Below are positions 42,688 to 52,178 of a DNA stretch of 64,000 bases, piece by piece (the first letter of the stretch is position 1; every line of letters starts with the position of its first letter). The notes under the pieces are model-generated. The model was not told the DNA's origin. It saw only the letters and a list, made by a program, of their open reading frames with translations, and did no database searches. The stretch is from Pseudomonas viridiflava. Its GTDB lineage: Bacteria > Pseudomonadota > Gammaproteobacteria > Pseudomonadales > Pseudomonadaceae. The translations under genes were made by a program, and so were the position numbers. Where the stretch lies: NCBI RefSeq assembly GCF_001642795.1, contig NZ_LKEH01000027.1, positions 131,191 to 195,190 of the forward strand. The letters run 5' to 3'.

Positions 42688-43050
42688 TCAGGCGCGAAGC
42701 CATGAATCAACAGTATCGACACCGTATTGCTCTTTCCAGGCTTTAAGGCCCCGGTGATTGCCGCCCTTGGTTTCGATCAGTTCACCGGTATGCGGGTTCT
42801 GATAAACCTTGACGACACGTGCGCGGCGGCGCTTGGGGCCGGCGGGTGCAACCATTGAGGTAGAGCTGCCCGGGTCCAGGATGGCAATGATGTCGCGCAG
42901 GCTTTTACCGTAGCTACCCATCAGTTCCTGGAGCTTTTGCTCGAATTCAATCTCCTTCTTCAGGCCGGCGTCATTCTTCAGGGCTTCCAGCTGTGCCAGC
43001 TGCTCCTGAAGGGCTTTTTCTGCTGCTCGAAACTCGGCAAGTCTGGACAA
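42688..43050 (-). CDS. mvaT: MvaT/MvaU-family H-NS-like nucleoid protein
   Basis: This 120-residue xenogeneic silencer has an N-terminal coiled-coil oligomerisation region (about 1-60: SRLAEFRAAEKALQEQLAQL) and a C-terminal DNA-binding domain (about 80-120: RRRARVVKVYQNPHTGELIE and KGGNHRGLKAWKEQYG). The start is TTG at 43050. It aligns with the family's N-terminus and has GGAGTG as ribosome-binding site 8 bases upstream, while the longer upstream frame has a non-family sequence. MvaT proteins bind AT-rich DNA and silence horizontally acquired genes. Which paralogue (MvaT, MvaU, MvaV) this is cannot be decided from the window. Confidence 0.92.
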   Translation of the reverse strand: MSRLAEFRAAEKALQEQLAQLEALKNDAGLKKEIEFEQKLQELMGSYGKSLRDIIAILDPGSSTSMVAPAGPKRRRARVVKVYQNPHTGELIETKGGNHRGLKAWKEQYGVDTVDSWLRA

Positions 43051-43533
43051 ATAACACACTCCGACAATGTCATGGCTGTTGCCAGCCCAATAAAGCGATA
43101 AGACAAAACTGTTTGGCTGATCCGCTCGTACGGTCACTGCCCCTTACCCGCGTTATCCGCAAAAAATAAGCCTTCCTGGCTTGCCGTTACGCAGATAGAG
43201 GGTAGTTACAACTGTGTAGCGGACAAATAATGCACCTTTTTTTTGAGTTAGAAAATAGTCTTGTTGAAATTGACAAGAACCAACTGTGCGCAGCAGTTGT
43301 TTGTCCTGGGCGAGCCGTGTGTTATCCGGGGAAGCGATGTGTAAGTTATTTCTGATAATAGCTGTCGTCTGAAACTGGCGGACGAATCGCTGGCGCGGCA
43401 TGACATACGAAATGTCCGACAGACAAATACGAGTTCTCCATACATGTGTGGGAATTGTCTGAAAGCACCGCTGCAAAAGGGCTGGAGCGACGAACGGCAT
43501 GGCCATTTGCCGGATGCCGCTCAGCCCTTTGGC
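43051..43533. promoter_or_regulatory. AT-rich region upstream of mvaT
   Basis: This 483-base region between the TPR gene and mvaT, both minus-strand, is distinctly AT-rich between about 43160 and 43450. It should contain the mvaT promoter. Since MvaT binds AT-rich DNA, autoregulation here is likely. A small hairpin with a T-run on the minus strand lies at 43161-43182 (AAGCC/GGCTT then ATTTTTT). It may end transcripts from the TPR gene or attenuate mvaT. Confidence 0.45.
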
Positions 43534-44631
43534 CTACAGCCCCTGCTGCAGGGCGGGGTCGTCAGGGTTCAGCTGTTCCAGCTCCGCCAGCAGGATCTGT
43601 ACGTTCTGCAGCTGGCCATTTTCCTTCCAGTACTGGATCAGCAGCACACGTGCCCGACGGTTCGCCGGATCGTTCTGGACGATCTGCACCAGTTGTTTCT
43701 GCGCCGCTTCAAGCTGATCCAGGTCGTGCAGAGCGACAGCCAGGTCGTAGCGGTAGTCGTTGTTCTGCGGGGCAAGCTCTGACGCCTTCGCCAGGCTGAG
43801 CAATGCGAACTCACCCTGGCCATGGTCCACCAGCCACATGCCCAGCGCGTGCTGCAGCAGCGCCGAGTCGGGATGATGCTCCAATAACCCGGCGAACAAG
43901 CTGCGCGCCTTCTCGGCCTGGCCTTTCTTGTCCAGCAGTTCGATGTGCGCCAGCGCGGCCTCGATGTTTTGCGGGTCCATCGCGGTGGCGCGCTGCAAGG
44001 CTTTGAGTGCCGGGTCGAGATCGCCGGTCTGCAGGTAGAGCCTGGCGAGTTGCAACTGGTTGTCCACGGTTGCGGGCTGGCTTTCGAGGGCTTCCTGGAA
44101 TGCCTCGGCGCTCTGCTGCAGCACGGCGAAATACAGCCCCAGGTCGTCGGGTGACAGGCCCAGCAGCGCGCTGGTTGCGCTGAATCTGACGGATTGCTCT
44201 CTGTCGTCCAGCATCGGGCCCAGCAACAGACTGCGCTGGCTGCTGGACACCAGTTTTACGCTGGTGGCGATGGCCGCCTGACGCACCTCGACCGATTCGT
44301 CCTTGAGGCTGGCGTCAATCAGTTTCAGGGCTTGCGGACTAGGGTAATTACTCAGTTCGGCGAGGAGGCTGACCCGGTGCGCATCGGAAAGGTCCGTGCG
44401 CGCCAGTTGCTGATACAGCACACGCGCCGCGCCCGGCTTGCCCTCATGCGCCTGCTTCAGTGCCTGTGTGTAGGTGTGGGCCAGATTGGCAGGCGTGCTT
44501 TGAGTGGGCGCATTGCGCCATCCCCAGAACAGCGCGGCGACCAGCAATACGGAGAGTACAGCGATCACGCCGCTGATCCAGCGACGACGATTGACGGATT
44601 GGGGAGATGAGCCGGGCATACCGATATCCAT
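43534..44631 (-). CDS. Membrane-anchored TPR protein
   Basis: This protein of about 365 residues has one N-terminal membrane helix (about 18-38: WISGVIAVLSVLLVAALFWG). A HEAT-like stretch follows (LLAELSNYPSPQALKLIDAS, then VEVRQAAIATSVKL), with several TPR repeats from about 165 to 360. A short cytoplasmic N-terminus with the TPR part in the periplasm is likely. It resembles tetratricopeptide proteins acting as assembly or scaffold factors. No specific partner is evident. ATGs at 44631 and 44619 are both possible starts. It lies downstream of the oprN terminator on the same strand. Confidence 0.8.
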   Translation of the reverse strand: MDIGMPGSSPQSVNRRRWISGVIAVLSVLLVAALFWGWRNAPTQSTPANLAHTYTQALKQAHEGKPGAARVLYQQLARTDLSDAHRVSLLAELSNYPSPQALKLIDASLKDESVEVRQAAIATSVKLVSSSQRSLLLGPMLDDREQSVRFSATSALLGLSPDDLGLYFAVLQQSAEAFQEALESQPATVDNQLQLARLYLQTGDLDPALKALQRATAMDPQNIEAALAHIELLDKKGQAEKARSLFAGLLEHHPDSALLQHALGMWLVDHGQGEFALLSLAKASELAPQNNDYRYDLAVALHDLDQLEAAQKQLVQIVQNDPANRRARVLLIQYWKENGQLQNVQILLAELEQLNPDDPALQQGL

Positions 44632-44698
44632 TGCTTGGCGGCTTGCAGCTTCGTGGAGTCGCTGGTCAGTGTCAAACGGCGAGGGTACTCGAACGGGC

Positions 44699-44735
44699 AA
44701 AAAAATGCCCCGCCTCTGAAAAAGGCGGGGCATGG
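44699..44735 (-). terminator. Terminator of the mexEF-oprN operon
   Basis: Read on the minus strand, GCCCCGCC pairs with GGCGGGGC and is followed by ATTTTTTT, about 20 bases after the oprN stop. Confidence 0.85.
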
Positions 44736-44753
44736 CAGACTCGGATGTAGCGG

Positions 44754-46151
44754 TCAGGCCTGAGGCTGCCAGCCACCACCCAATGCCTTGTAGATGGCGA
44801 CGATCCCGCGATACAGCTCGATCTCGGCCTGAGCCTGGGAGTCTTCGGCAGCCAGGCGTTCGCGCTCGGCGTCCAGCAGCACGAGGAAATCAGCCGTTCC
44901 TTCACGGTACTGAACGTTGGCCAGACGGGCTGCGGCACGGCTGGATTCGCTCTGGCGGATCAGCGACAGCAGTCGCTGCTGGCGCTTGTCGTAATCGCTG
45001 AACGCATTTTCCGACTCCTCCAGCGCAAGCAGAACCTGCTGCTCGTAGTTGGCCAGCGCACCTTCGGCATCGGCATTGGCGCTGCGGATCTGCGCCCGAA
45101 CACTGCCCAGATCAAAGGCTGCCCAAGTGATGCTCGGACCAAGCGTCCAGGCTTTGGCCGCTGACGAGCCGATCTGCGAACCGCGTCCTGCGGTAAAACC
45201 GAGGAATCCGCTCAGGCTGACCCGAGGGAACAGGTCAGCGGTTGCCACGCCGATGCGTGCGGTCGAGGCCGCCAGTTGGCGTTCCGCAGCCAGCACATCC
45301 GGACGATTGCGCAGTACCTGGGTCGGATCGCCAATGGGCAGCGCCTTGGCGATGGCTGGCAATTTGGTCGGACTCAGGTCCACGCTCAGGGTTTCCGGTC
45401 GCTCACCCAGCAAGGTGGCGATGCGGTTGCGCTGACGATTCTGTTCGGCCTGCAGTTGCGGCACCGTCGCTTCAACGGCAGCGAGTCGTGCATCGGCGCG
45501 CACCACATCCAGTTCATTGCCGACACCGGCGTCGCGCAACTGCGTCGTAACGCCCTGGGAATCCTGCTGGTTTTTCAGGTTGTCCCGAGCAATGGCTTCG
45601 CGTAACTGTGCGCCACGCAACTGCCCGTAGGCGTCGACCACCTCGGCGATCAGCGTGACTTGCAGTTGATAGAGGTTGGCCTGTGCGGCCGCTTCATCGG
45701 CGTCGCTGGCTTCCAGCTGGCGCTGAATACGTCCGAACAGGTCCAGCTCCCAGGCCATGTCCAGACCCAGGTCATAACGCTCTGTATTGACGCGTCGGTC
45801 AGTCACGCCAGGCTGCTGACCCTTGCCCAGATCGCTGCTGGCCCGGCTGGTCACCACCGGCATGGCGTCGTTGGCCACGTCGTCGCGAATGGCGCGTGCC
45901 GCTTTCAAACGGGCAAATGCGACGCGAAGATCCCGGTTGCCATTGAGTGACTGAGTGACCAGTTTGTCGAGGGTCGGATCGTCGAACTGCTTCCACCACA
46001 AGGCATCGGCCTTGGTACGGTCGTAGTTGCCCTGGGCGGCAGCGGCGAGTTTCGCTGGTGCGGTGTCAGGCGCCTTGTAGTCCGGGCCGACGGCACAGGC
46101 CGCCAGCGCCAGAACCAGCAGGCTCGGAACGAAGAGTTTAAGCGCGCTCAT
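44754..46151 (-). CDS. oprN: Outer-membrane efflux factor, OprN-like
   Basis: This 465-residue outer-membrane factor of the NodT/OprM type forms the TolC-like exit channel of the RND pump. It has a lipoprotein signal (FVPSLLVLALAACAVGPDYK, with the lipidated cysteine near residue 19) and the two internal OEP repeats typical of the family. RNRPDVLAAERQLAASTARI is a hallmark segment. The ATG at 46151 overlaps the mexF stop, so it is coupled to the pump gene. A strong terminator follows. Confidence 0.9.
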   Translation of the reverse strand: MSALKLFVPSLLVLALAACAVGPDYKAPDTAPAKLAAAAQGNYDRTKADALWWKQFDDPTLDKLVTQSLNGNRDLRVAFARLKAARAIRDDVANDAMPVVTSRASSDLGKGQQPGVTDRRVNTERYDLGLDMAWELDLFGRIQRQLEASDADEAAAQANLYQLQVTLIAEVVDAYGQLRGAQLREAIARDNLKNQQDSQGVTTQLRDAGVGNELDVVRADARLAAVEATVPQLQAEQNRQRNRIATLLGERPETLSVDLSPTKLPAIAKALPIGDPTQVLRNRPDVLAAERQLAASTARIGVATADLFPRVSLSGFLGFTAGRGSQIGSSAAKAWTLGPSITWAAFDLGSVRAQIRSANADAEGALANYEQQVLLALEESENAFSDYDKRQQRLLSLIRQSESSRAAARLANVQYREGTADFLVLLDAERERLAAEDSQAQAEIELYRGIVAIYKALGGGWQPQA

Positions 46152-49100
46152 CAATGCATCTCCGCAGGCAGTGTTTGCAGTTTCTGCGCCCGTGCGGCCT
46201 TGCGGGCCTCCCGGCGCTCGACGAAGTTACGGATCAGCACATAGAACACGGGGGTCAGCAGCAGGCCGAAAAAGGTGACGCCGAGCATCCCGGAGAACAC
46301 CGCTACACCCATGGCATGACGCATTTCGGCACCAGCGCCACTGGACAGCACCAGCGGTACGACACCCATGATGAAGGCGAACGAGGTCATCAGGATCGGG
46401 CGCAGACGCAGGCGGCAGGCTTCCAGCACCGCATCCAGCGGGCTCATGCCTTCTTCCTGTTTGTCCTTGGCGAACTCGACGATCAGGATCGCGTTCTTGC
46501 AGGCAAGTCCCACCAGTACGATCAGGCCGATCTGGGTGAAGATGTTGTTGTCGCTACCGGCAATCATTACCCCGGCAATTGCCGACAGCAGCGTCATTGG
46601 CACGATCAGGATCACCGCCAGCGGCAGGCTCCAGCTTTCGTATTGGGCGGCCAGTACCAGGAACGCCAGCAGCACGCAGAGCGGGAAGACGAACAGCGCG
46701 GTATTGCCCGACAGAATCTGCTGATAGGTCAGGTCGGTCCATTCGTAGACCATGCCATTGGGCAGCTCTTCCTTCAGCAGTTTCTCGACGGCCGCCTGGG
46801 CCTGGCCGGAGCTGTAGCCCGGTCCGGCAGCGCCGTTGATCTCGGCCGTGATGAAGCCGTTGTAGTGCATCACGCGGTCGGGGCCTGCGGTGTCGGTGAC
46901 CTTGACGAAGGTCGCCAGCGGGATCATTTCACCCAGGTTGTTGCGCACCTTGAGCTGACCGATCTGGTCGGCATCCTGACGGAACTGCTGTTCAGCCTGA
47001 ACGTTTACCTGATAGGTACGACCGAAGCGGTTGAAGTCGTTGGCATACAGCGAGCCCAGGTAGACCTGCAGGGTGTCGAAGATATCGCTGATCGCCACGC
47101 CGTGGGTCTTGGCCTTTTCGCGGTCGATGGACGCATCGACCTGCGGCACGTTCACGGTGTAGCTGGTGAACAGACCGGCCAGCTCAGGCACGCTGCGGCT
47201 CTTGGCGATGATGTTCTGGGTTTCCTTGTACAGCTCGTCGTAGCCCAGATTGCCCCGGTCTTCGATCTGCAGGCGGAAGCCGCCGATGGTACCCAGACCC
47301 TGCACCGGAGGTGGCGGGAAGATCGCCATGTAGGCTTCCTGAATCGAAGCGAACTGGCCGTTCAACGCGCCGGCGATGGCATTGGCCGACTGGCTCGGGT
47401 CTGTACGCTCTTCAAAAGGCTTGAGTGCGACGAACACCACACCGTTGTTCGGGCTGTTGGTGAAGCCGTTGATCGACAGGCCCGGGAAAGCAATCGCGTT
47501 TTCCACGCCCGGCTGTTTCAGGGCCAGGTCAGACATGCGCTTGATGACTTCTTCGGTCCGGTCCAGGCTGGCCGCATCCGGCAACTGGGCGAAGGCGACC
47601 AGGTACTGCTTGTCCTGGCTGGGCACGAAACCGGTAGGTGTGCTGGAGAAACCCATCCAGGTCAGCACCATCAGGCCTGCGTACACCAGCAGGGCGATGC
47701 CGCTGCTGCGAATCACACGTGCAACCGTGCCGACATAGCCATGACTGGCTTTCTCGAAGAAGCGGTTGAACGGACGGAACAGCCAGCCACCCAGCATCCT
47801 GTCGAGGAAGCGCGAGAAGCGGTCCTTCGGCGCATCGTGAGCCTTGAGCAGCACCGCGGCCAGCGCAGGCGACAGGGTCAGCGAGTTGAACGCCGAGATC
47901 ACGGTCGAGATGGCGATGGTCAGCGCGAACTGTTTATAGAACTGCCCGGTAAGCCCGGAAATGAACGCGGCAGGTACGAACACCGCACAGAGCACCAGTG
48001 CTGTGGCGATGATCGGCCCGGTCACTTCGGCCATGGCTTTATGCGTTGCTGCGACCGGTTCGAGCCCCAGCTCGATGTTACGCTCGACGTTCTCCACCAC
48101 CACGATGGCATCGTCCACCACGATACCGATCGCCAGTACCAGTCCGAACAATGACAGCGCGTTGAGCGAGAAGCCGAACAGGTGCATCACGGCGAATGTA
48201 CCGATCAGCGAGACCGGCACCGCGACCAGCGGAATGATCGAGGCGCGCCAGGTCTGCAGGAACAGGATCACCACCAGCACCACCAGAATCAGTGCTTCGA
48301 ACAGGGTGTGGATCACCGCCTCGATGGAGCCGCGCACGAAGATGGTCGGGTCATAGACGATGCTGTAGTCCATCCCCTCGGGGAAGCCTTTTTTCAGCTC
48401 GGCCATCTTGGCCCGCACATCGTTGGAGATGTCGATCGCATTGGAGCCCGGACGCTGGAAGATCGGCAATGCGACGGCGGGCTGGTTATTCAGCAAGGAG
48501 CGCAGGGCGTACTGGTTGGAACCCAGTTCGACACGAGCCACATCTTTAAGGCGCGTGATTTCGCCATCGGCACCCGCGCGGATTACTACGTTTTCGAACT
48601 CTTCCTCGGTGACCAGACGGCCCTGCGTGTTGATCGACATCTGGAAACTGGTGGCATTGGGTGAGGGCGGCGCGCCCAGCTGGCCGGCAGCGACCTGACG
48701 GTTCTGTTCGCGGATCGCGTTGACCACGTCGGTTGCGGTCAGGTTGCGCGAAGCGGTCTTGTTCGGATCGAGCCAGACCCGCAGCGAGTAATCGCCCATG
48801 CCGAACAGTTGCACGTCGCCCACGCCGCCCAGTCGCGCCAGCTCATCCTTGATGTTCAGGACGGCGTAGTTGGACAGGTACAGCATGTCGTAGCGTTTAT
48901 CCGGCGAGGTCAAGTGCACGACCATGGTCAGGTCGGGCGAGGCCTTGTCCACCGTGATACCGATCCGCGTCACCTCTTCAGGCAGCTTGGGCTCGGTGCG
49001 CGTCACGCGGTTCTGCACCTGCACCTGGGCGTTGTCCAGGTCGGTGCCCAGCGCGAAGGTGATGGTCAGTGTCAGCTTGCCGTCGGCAGTGGCCTGCGAG

Positions 49101-49342
49101 GACATGTACAGCATGTTCTCGACGCCGGTAATGGCCTGTTCCAGCGGCGAGGCCACGGTTTCGCCGATCACCTTGGGGTTGGCGCCCGGGAAGTTGGCCC
49201 GCACGACGACGGTAGGTGGCACGACTTCCGGGTATTCACTGATCGGCAACTGGAACAGCGAGATGGCGCCGGCGATCAGGATCAGCAGTGACAGCACGGC
49301 GGCGAAGATCGGCCGCGAGATAAAGAATTTTGAGAAGTTCAT
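46151..49342 (-). CDS. mexF: RND efflux pump inner-membrane transporter, MexF-like
   Basis: This 1063-residue RND (HAE1) transporter has twelve predicted membrane helices and two large periplasmic loops. The start NFSKFFISRPIFAAVLSLLI and the helix-4 aspartate pair in GIVVDDAIVVVENVERN, which relay protons, are visible. The sequence is closer to MexF than to MexB in segments such as YEWTDLTYQQILSGNTA. It exports chloramphenicol-, quinolone- or electrophile-like compounds in P. aeruginosa. It lies 12 bases after mexE. No MexT-type LysR regulator is adjacent. Confidence 0.93.
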   Translation of the reverse strand: MNFSKFFISRPIFAAVLSLLILIAGAISLFQLPISEYPEVVPPTVVVRANFPGANPKVIGETVASPLEQAITGVENMLYMSSQATADGKLTLTITFALGTDLDNAQVQVQNRVTRTEPKLPEEVTRIGITVDKASPDLTMVVHLTSPDKRYDMLYLSNYAVLNIKDELARLGGVGDVQLFGMGDYSLRVWLDPNKTASRNLTATDVVNAIREQNRQVAAGQLGAPPSPNATSFQMSINTQGRLVTEEEFENVVIRAGADGEITRLKDVARVELGSNQYALRSLLNNQPAVALPIFQRPGSNAIDISNDVRAKMAELKKGFPEGMDYSIVYDPTIFVRGSIEAVIHTLFEALILVVLVVILFLQTWRASIIPLVAVPVSLIGTFAVMHLFGFSLNALSLFGLVLAIGIVVDDAIVVVENVERNIELGLEPVAATHKAMAEVTGPIIATALVLCAVFVPAAFISGLTGQFYKQFALTIAISTVISAFNSLTLSPALAAVLLKAHDAPKDRFSRFLDRMLGGWLFRPFNRFFEKASHGYVGTVARVIRSSGIALLVYAGLMVLTWMGFSSTPTGFVPSQDKQYLVAFAQLPDAASLDRTEEVIKRMSDLALKQPGVENAIAFPGLSINGFTNSPNNGVVFVALKPFEERTDPSQSANAIAGALNGQFASIQEAYMAIFPPPPVQGLGTIGGFRLQIEDRGNLGYDELYKETQNIIAKSRSVPELAGLFTSYTVNVPQVDASIDREKAKTHGVAISDIFDTLQVYLGSLYANDFNRFGRTYQVNVQAEQQFRQDADQIGQLKVRNNLGEMIPLATFVKVTDTAGPDRVMHYNGFITAEINGAAGPGYSSGQAQAAVEKLLKEELPNGMVYEWTDLTYQQILSGNTALFVFPLCVLLAFLVLAAQYESWSLPLAVILIVPMTLLSAIAGVMIAGSDNNIFTQIGLIVLVGLACKNAILIVEFAKDKQEEGMSPLDAVLEACRLRLRPILMTSFAFIMGVVPLVLSSGAGAEMRHAMGVAVFSGMLGVTFFGLLLTPVFYVLIRNFVERREARKAARAQKLQTLPAEMH

Positions 49343-49354
49343 CGAACGAGTCCC

Positions 49355-50596
49355 TTAGCCGCGAGGCGCGGTGGCGCTGGCGAGTTTGGCGGTCGCGTTG
49401 GGCGCCGACTGTTGCGGGTTGCTGGCTTCAAGGGCCTGACGTTGCTTGAGGAGCAGGGCGAGGGTGTCGGCACTGGCCATCGGCGTAACTTCAGGGTCCA
49501 CAGGCTGGCCGGGACGTACACGCTGCAAGCCTTTGACGACGATGGTGTCGTCCTTGCCCAGACCGTTGCGCACGATGCGCAGGCCTTCGATTTTCGGACC
49601 CAGCTCGACCGGGCGATAGGCCGGCTTGTTGTCCTTGTCCATCACCAGCACGAACTTCTTGCCCAGGTCGGTGCCGACGGCTTCATCGTTGATCAGCACG
49701 GCGGAGTAGGTGCCACTACCGACCAGTTTGAGACGTGCATACAGGCCTGGGGTGAAGCTGCCATCGCTATTGTCGAACACGGCGCGGCCGCGGATGGTGC
49801 CGGTGCGCGGGTTGACCTGGTTGTCGACGAAGTTCATCTGACCCAGGTGCGGGTTGCCGTTTTCGTTGGACAGGCCCAGGTAAACCGGGGTGGTCTGACC
49901 GCGCTGACCCTTGCGGGCCAGTTCGGTGTACTTGAGGAATACACGCTCGTCGGCGTCGAAGTAGGCGTAGACCTTGTCAGTGGAGACCACGCTGGTCAGC
50001 GCTGTCACATCGGCCGTCACAATGTTGCCGGCAGTGATCTCGGCACGGCTGACGCGGCCGGTAATAGGCGCAGTCACACGGGTGAAGCTGAGGTTCAAGC
50101 GAGCCAGGTCCAGTTGCGCCTGAATCGCGGCGACGCCGGCCTTGGCTTCCTGCGCGGAGGTGGTACGCGAGTCTGCCAGCTCGGCGGAAATGGCATTGTT
50201 GGTGCGCAGGCGCTCGCCGCGCTGGGCTTCGTTGTCGCTGCGTACAGCCACGGCCCGCGCTTGCTGCAATTGGGCTTCGAGGCGGCGTACTTCAGACTGG
50301 AATGGACGTGGGTCGATCTGGAACAGCAGGTCGCCTTTCTTGACCAGCGATCCGTCGGTGAAGGCCACCTGATCGATCTGGCCGGAAACACGTGGACGAA
50401 CTTCGACGGTTTCCGGTGCTTCGAGGCGGCCGGTGAACTCGTCCCATTCGTTGATGGGTTGTTCGAGCACTTTGGCGACGGTGACCTTGGCCGCGGCAGG
50501 CGCCTGAGTGGCCTCAGGTGCGCGACCACAGGCGCTGATCACGACCAGTGCAAGGGCAGTGAGGGGATAGCGCAGATGAGCGAGTGTCTGGGGCAT
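49355..50596 (-). CDS. mexE: RND efflux periplasmic adaptor, MexE-like
   Basis: This 413-residue membrane-fusion protein has a lipoprotein-type signal (LTALALVVISACGRAPEA). Lipoyl/hairpin domains (about 45-190) include VEVRPRVSGQIDQVAFTDGS, followed by the beta-barrel segment ITAGNIVTADVTALTSVVST. It bridges the MexF-like pump and the OprN-like channel in the periplasm. It is the first gene of the operon and starts 143 bases after the tonB stop, a gap that should hold the operon promoter. Confidence 0.92.
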   Translation of the reverse strand: MPQTLAHLRYPLTALALVVISACGRAPEATQAPAAAKVTVAKVLEQPINEWDEFTGRLEAPETVEVRPRVSGQIDQVAFTDGSLVKKGDLLFQIDPRPFQSEVRRLEAQLQQARAVAVRSDNEAQRGERLRTNNAISAELADSRTTSAQEAKAGVAAIQAQLDLARLNLSFTRVTAPITGRVSRAEITAGNIVTADVTALTSVVSTDKVYAYFDADERVFLKYTELARKGQRGQTTPVYLGLSNENGNPHLGQMNFVDNQVNPRTGTIRGRAVFDNSDGSFTPGLYARLKLVGSGTYSAVLINDEAVGTDLGKKFVLVMDKDNKPAYRPVELGPKIEGLRIVRNGLGKDDTIVVKGLQRVRPGQPVDPEVTPMASADTLALLLKQRQALEASNPQQSAPNATAKLASATAPRG

Positions 50597-50739
50597 GGGA
50601 AGTTCCGCCGAAAGTAAGGATGGGCGGATTCTGTTGCGCGCAGGGTGTTATTAACGAATCGAATAAATCGAAGGTTACTATCATCCGTAATGATGAACGT
50701 CATCTTCGCCGCAAGCCCTGCGCACGCGGCTGCGCAACC

Positions 50740-51735
50740 TCACTGAGCATTCTGCAGCCGGTAACGAAACGTGTTGCGCACGCCGATGACCTTGACCGGG
50801 TGGCCGTCGGCAACTTGCGGGCTGTAGCGGAAACCGGCGGCGGCCTTGAGCGAGGCGGCTCCGAAGTGGGACGCATCGCATTGCCCCTTGATCAGTCGTG
50901 CTGCCGTCGTCGTGCCATCGGGCATCAGGTCGTACTCCACCGTGCAGTCACCTTCCAGCTCGTTTTCAAGCGCTGAAGCCGGATAGTCGGGCGCAGCCTT
51001 GGTCAGCGGCAGGTACTGTTTGCCAGCGGTTGCGGCGACATCGGTGGCGGGGCCGGGTACCGACGGCGCAGGTTTCGCCTCGGTTGCGGCCGGGGCTGTG
51101 TTTGAGCTGGCAGGTGCTGGCGTTGAGGCTTTGGCGGGCGCAGCGGGGGCTGGATGCGGTGCCGGTTTGGACGTGGGTTGTCGTGGCGGTTTCTGTCGCG
51201 CCTGAATATCAGCCTGTTCTGCCAGTCGGCTGGCTTCGAGCTGAGCCTGTTGTCTGGCGGCCTGTTCCGCCACCGCCTGTTTCTGTTGTTCGGCCGCCTG
51301 CTGACGTTGCGCCTCTGCAGCGCGAGCGCTTGCTGCGGCAGCGGCTGCAATGGCAGGGTCCGCGGCCAGTCCGGTGTGGATCACCACCGTCTGCCTGTCC
51401 GGCTCGGCTGTCGAGGGGGCGGATGCCGTGCTGCCGAGCCACGCTGCCAGAAAATGCACGGCCACCACTAAAGGGATGAGCAGCAATGCTGCGCGTGCCG
51501 ACGCAGGCGCAGGATCGCTTGCCGGTGACGTGCGTAGCGGGGCGACCAGCCTGAGGTCGGGCCTGATTGTCAGGTAGCTGACGGGCACGGCTTTCCATGC
51601 GCCATCGTCACTCTGAGGGTGGAAGCGACAGCGCACGCCTGATTCGGCTAATTGATTGCTGGCCGCAGTGAACGAGATGCCCATGTCGGGAAGCGGGGAT
51701 GCGGTGTGCATCGCGTGTTTCAGAGCGGTCTTCAT
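50740..51735 (-). CDS. tonB: TonB energy transducer
   Basis: This 331-residue TonB has an unusually long N-terminal cytoplasmic part of about 80 residues, then a membrane anchor (about 82-105: LLLIPLVVAVHFLAAWLGS). An Ala/Gln/Lys/Pro-rich periplasmic spanner (about 125-235) precedes a C-terminal domain (about 245-331) with DYPASALENELEGDCTVEYD and GFRYSP. A similar N-terminal extension is known in P. aeruginosa TonB1. The start at 51735 overlaps the exbD stop as ATGA. It would energise the receptor encoded first in this operon. Confidence 0.9.
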   Translation of the reverse strand: MKTALKHAMHTASPLPDMGISFTAASNQLAESGVRCRFHPQSDDGAWKAVPVSYLTIRPDLRLVAPLRTSPASDPAPASARAALLLIPLVVAVHFLAAWLGSTASAPSTAEPDRQTVVIHTGLAADPAIAAAAAASARAAEAQRQQAAEQQKQAVAEQAARQQAQLEASRLAEQADIQARQKPPRQPTSKPAPHPAPAAPAKASTPAPASSNTAPAATEAKPAPSVPGPATDVAATAGKQYLPLTKAAPDYPASALENELEGDCTVEYDLMPDGTTTAARLIKGQCDASHFGAASLKAAAGFRYSPQVADGHPVKVIGVRNTFRYRLQNAQ

Positions 51736-52178
51736 GGCGCGGTATCCGGGGTTTGTGAGATCAACCCGACATTGGGTACACCGGCCTGCTGTAAGGCGCC
51801 CATCAACTCCATGATCCGCCCGTAGCTGACAGCACGGTCGCCGCGAATCAGCACGGCGGTATTGGTCTGGTCGCCGAGCGCATCGTGCACTTGCTGACCT
51901 ACGGTGGACAGCGCCAGCTGGACGCGCGGGTCCTCGCCGCGATTCAGGTAATACAGGCCTTCGGCGTCGATGCTGATAACCAGCGGCGGGTGATCCGGTG
52001 CGTCAATCGCCTGCGCGCCGAGGCGCGGCAGGTCAACGTGCACCCCCTGAGTCATCAGCGGCGTGGCGACCATGAAAATCACCAGCAGCACCAGCACCAC
52101 ATCAATGAACGGCACGACGTTCATTTCGCTGGAAATCCTGCCTCGGGAGACCGCGTGGAACGAGCCTTTCTGATTCAT
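51732..52178 (-). CDS. exbD: ExbD biopolymer transport protein
   Basis: This 148-residue protein has one N-terminal membrane helix (about 20-42: NVVPFIDVVLVLLVIFMVAT) whose D26 is the conserved proton-carrying aspartate. A periplasmic domain (VLIRGDRAVSYGRIMELMGA) follows. It forms the proton channel with ExbB and powers TonB. The start at 52178 overlaps the exbB stop as ATGA, and its stop overlaps tonB. Confidence 0.92.
   Translation of the reverse strand: MNQKGSFHAVSRGRISSEMNVVPFIDVVLVLLVIFMVATPLMTQGVHVDLPRLGAQAIDAPDHPPLVISIDAEGLYYLNRGEDPRVQLALSTVGQQVHDALGDQTNTAVLIRGDRAVSYGRIMELMGALQQAGVPNVGLISQTPDTAP

Noticed and set aside
42428..42703. 91-codon minus-strand frame overlapping the mvaT end
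   Set aside because: It runs through the mvaT terminator and has no plausible start signal.
43153..43506. 117-codon minus-strand frame upstream of mvaT
   Set aside because: Composition follows AT-rich intergenic DNA, the frame contains the small hairpin with T-run, and no family resemblance was seen.
46154..48154. 666-codon open frame on the plus strand opposite the MexF-like gene
   Set aside because: It is the complement of a highly conserved RND gene in GC-rich DNA. Its translation is rich in His, Arg and Gln and matches no family.
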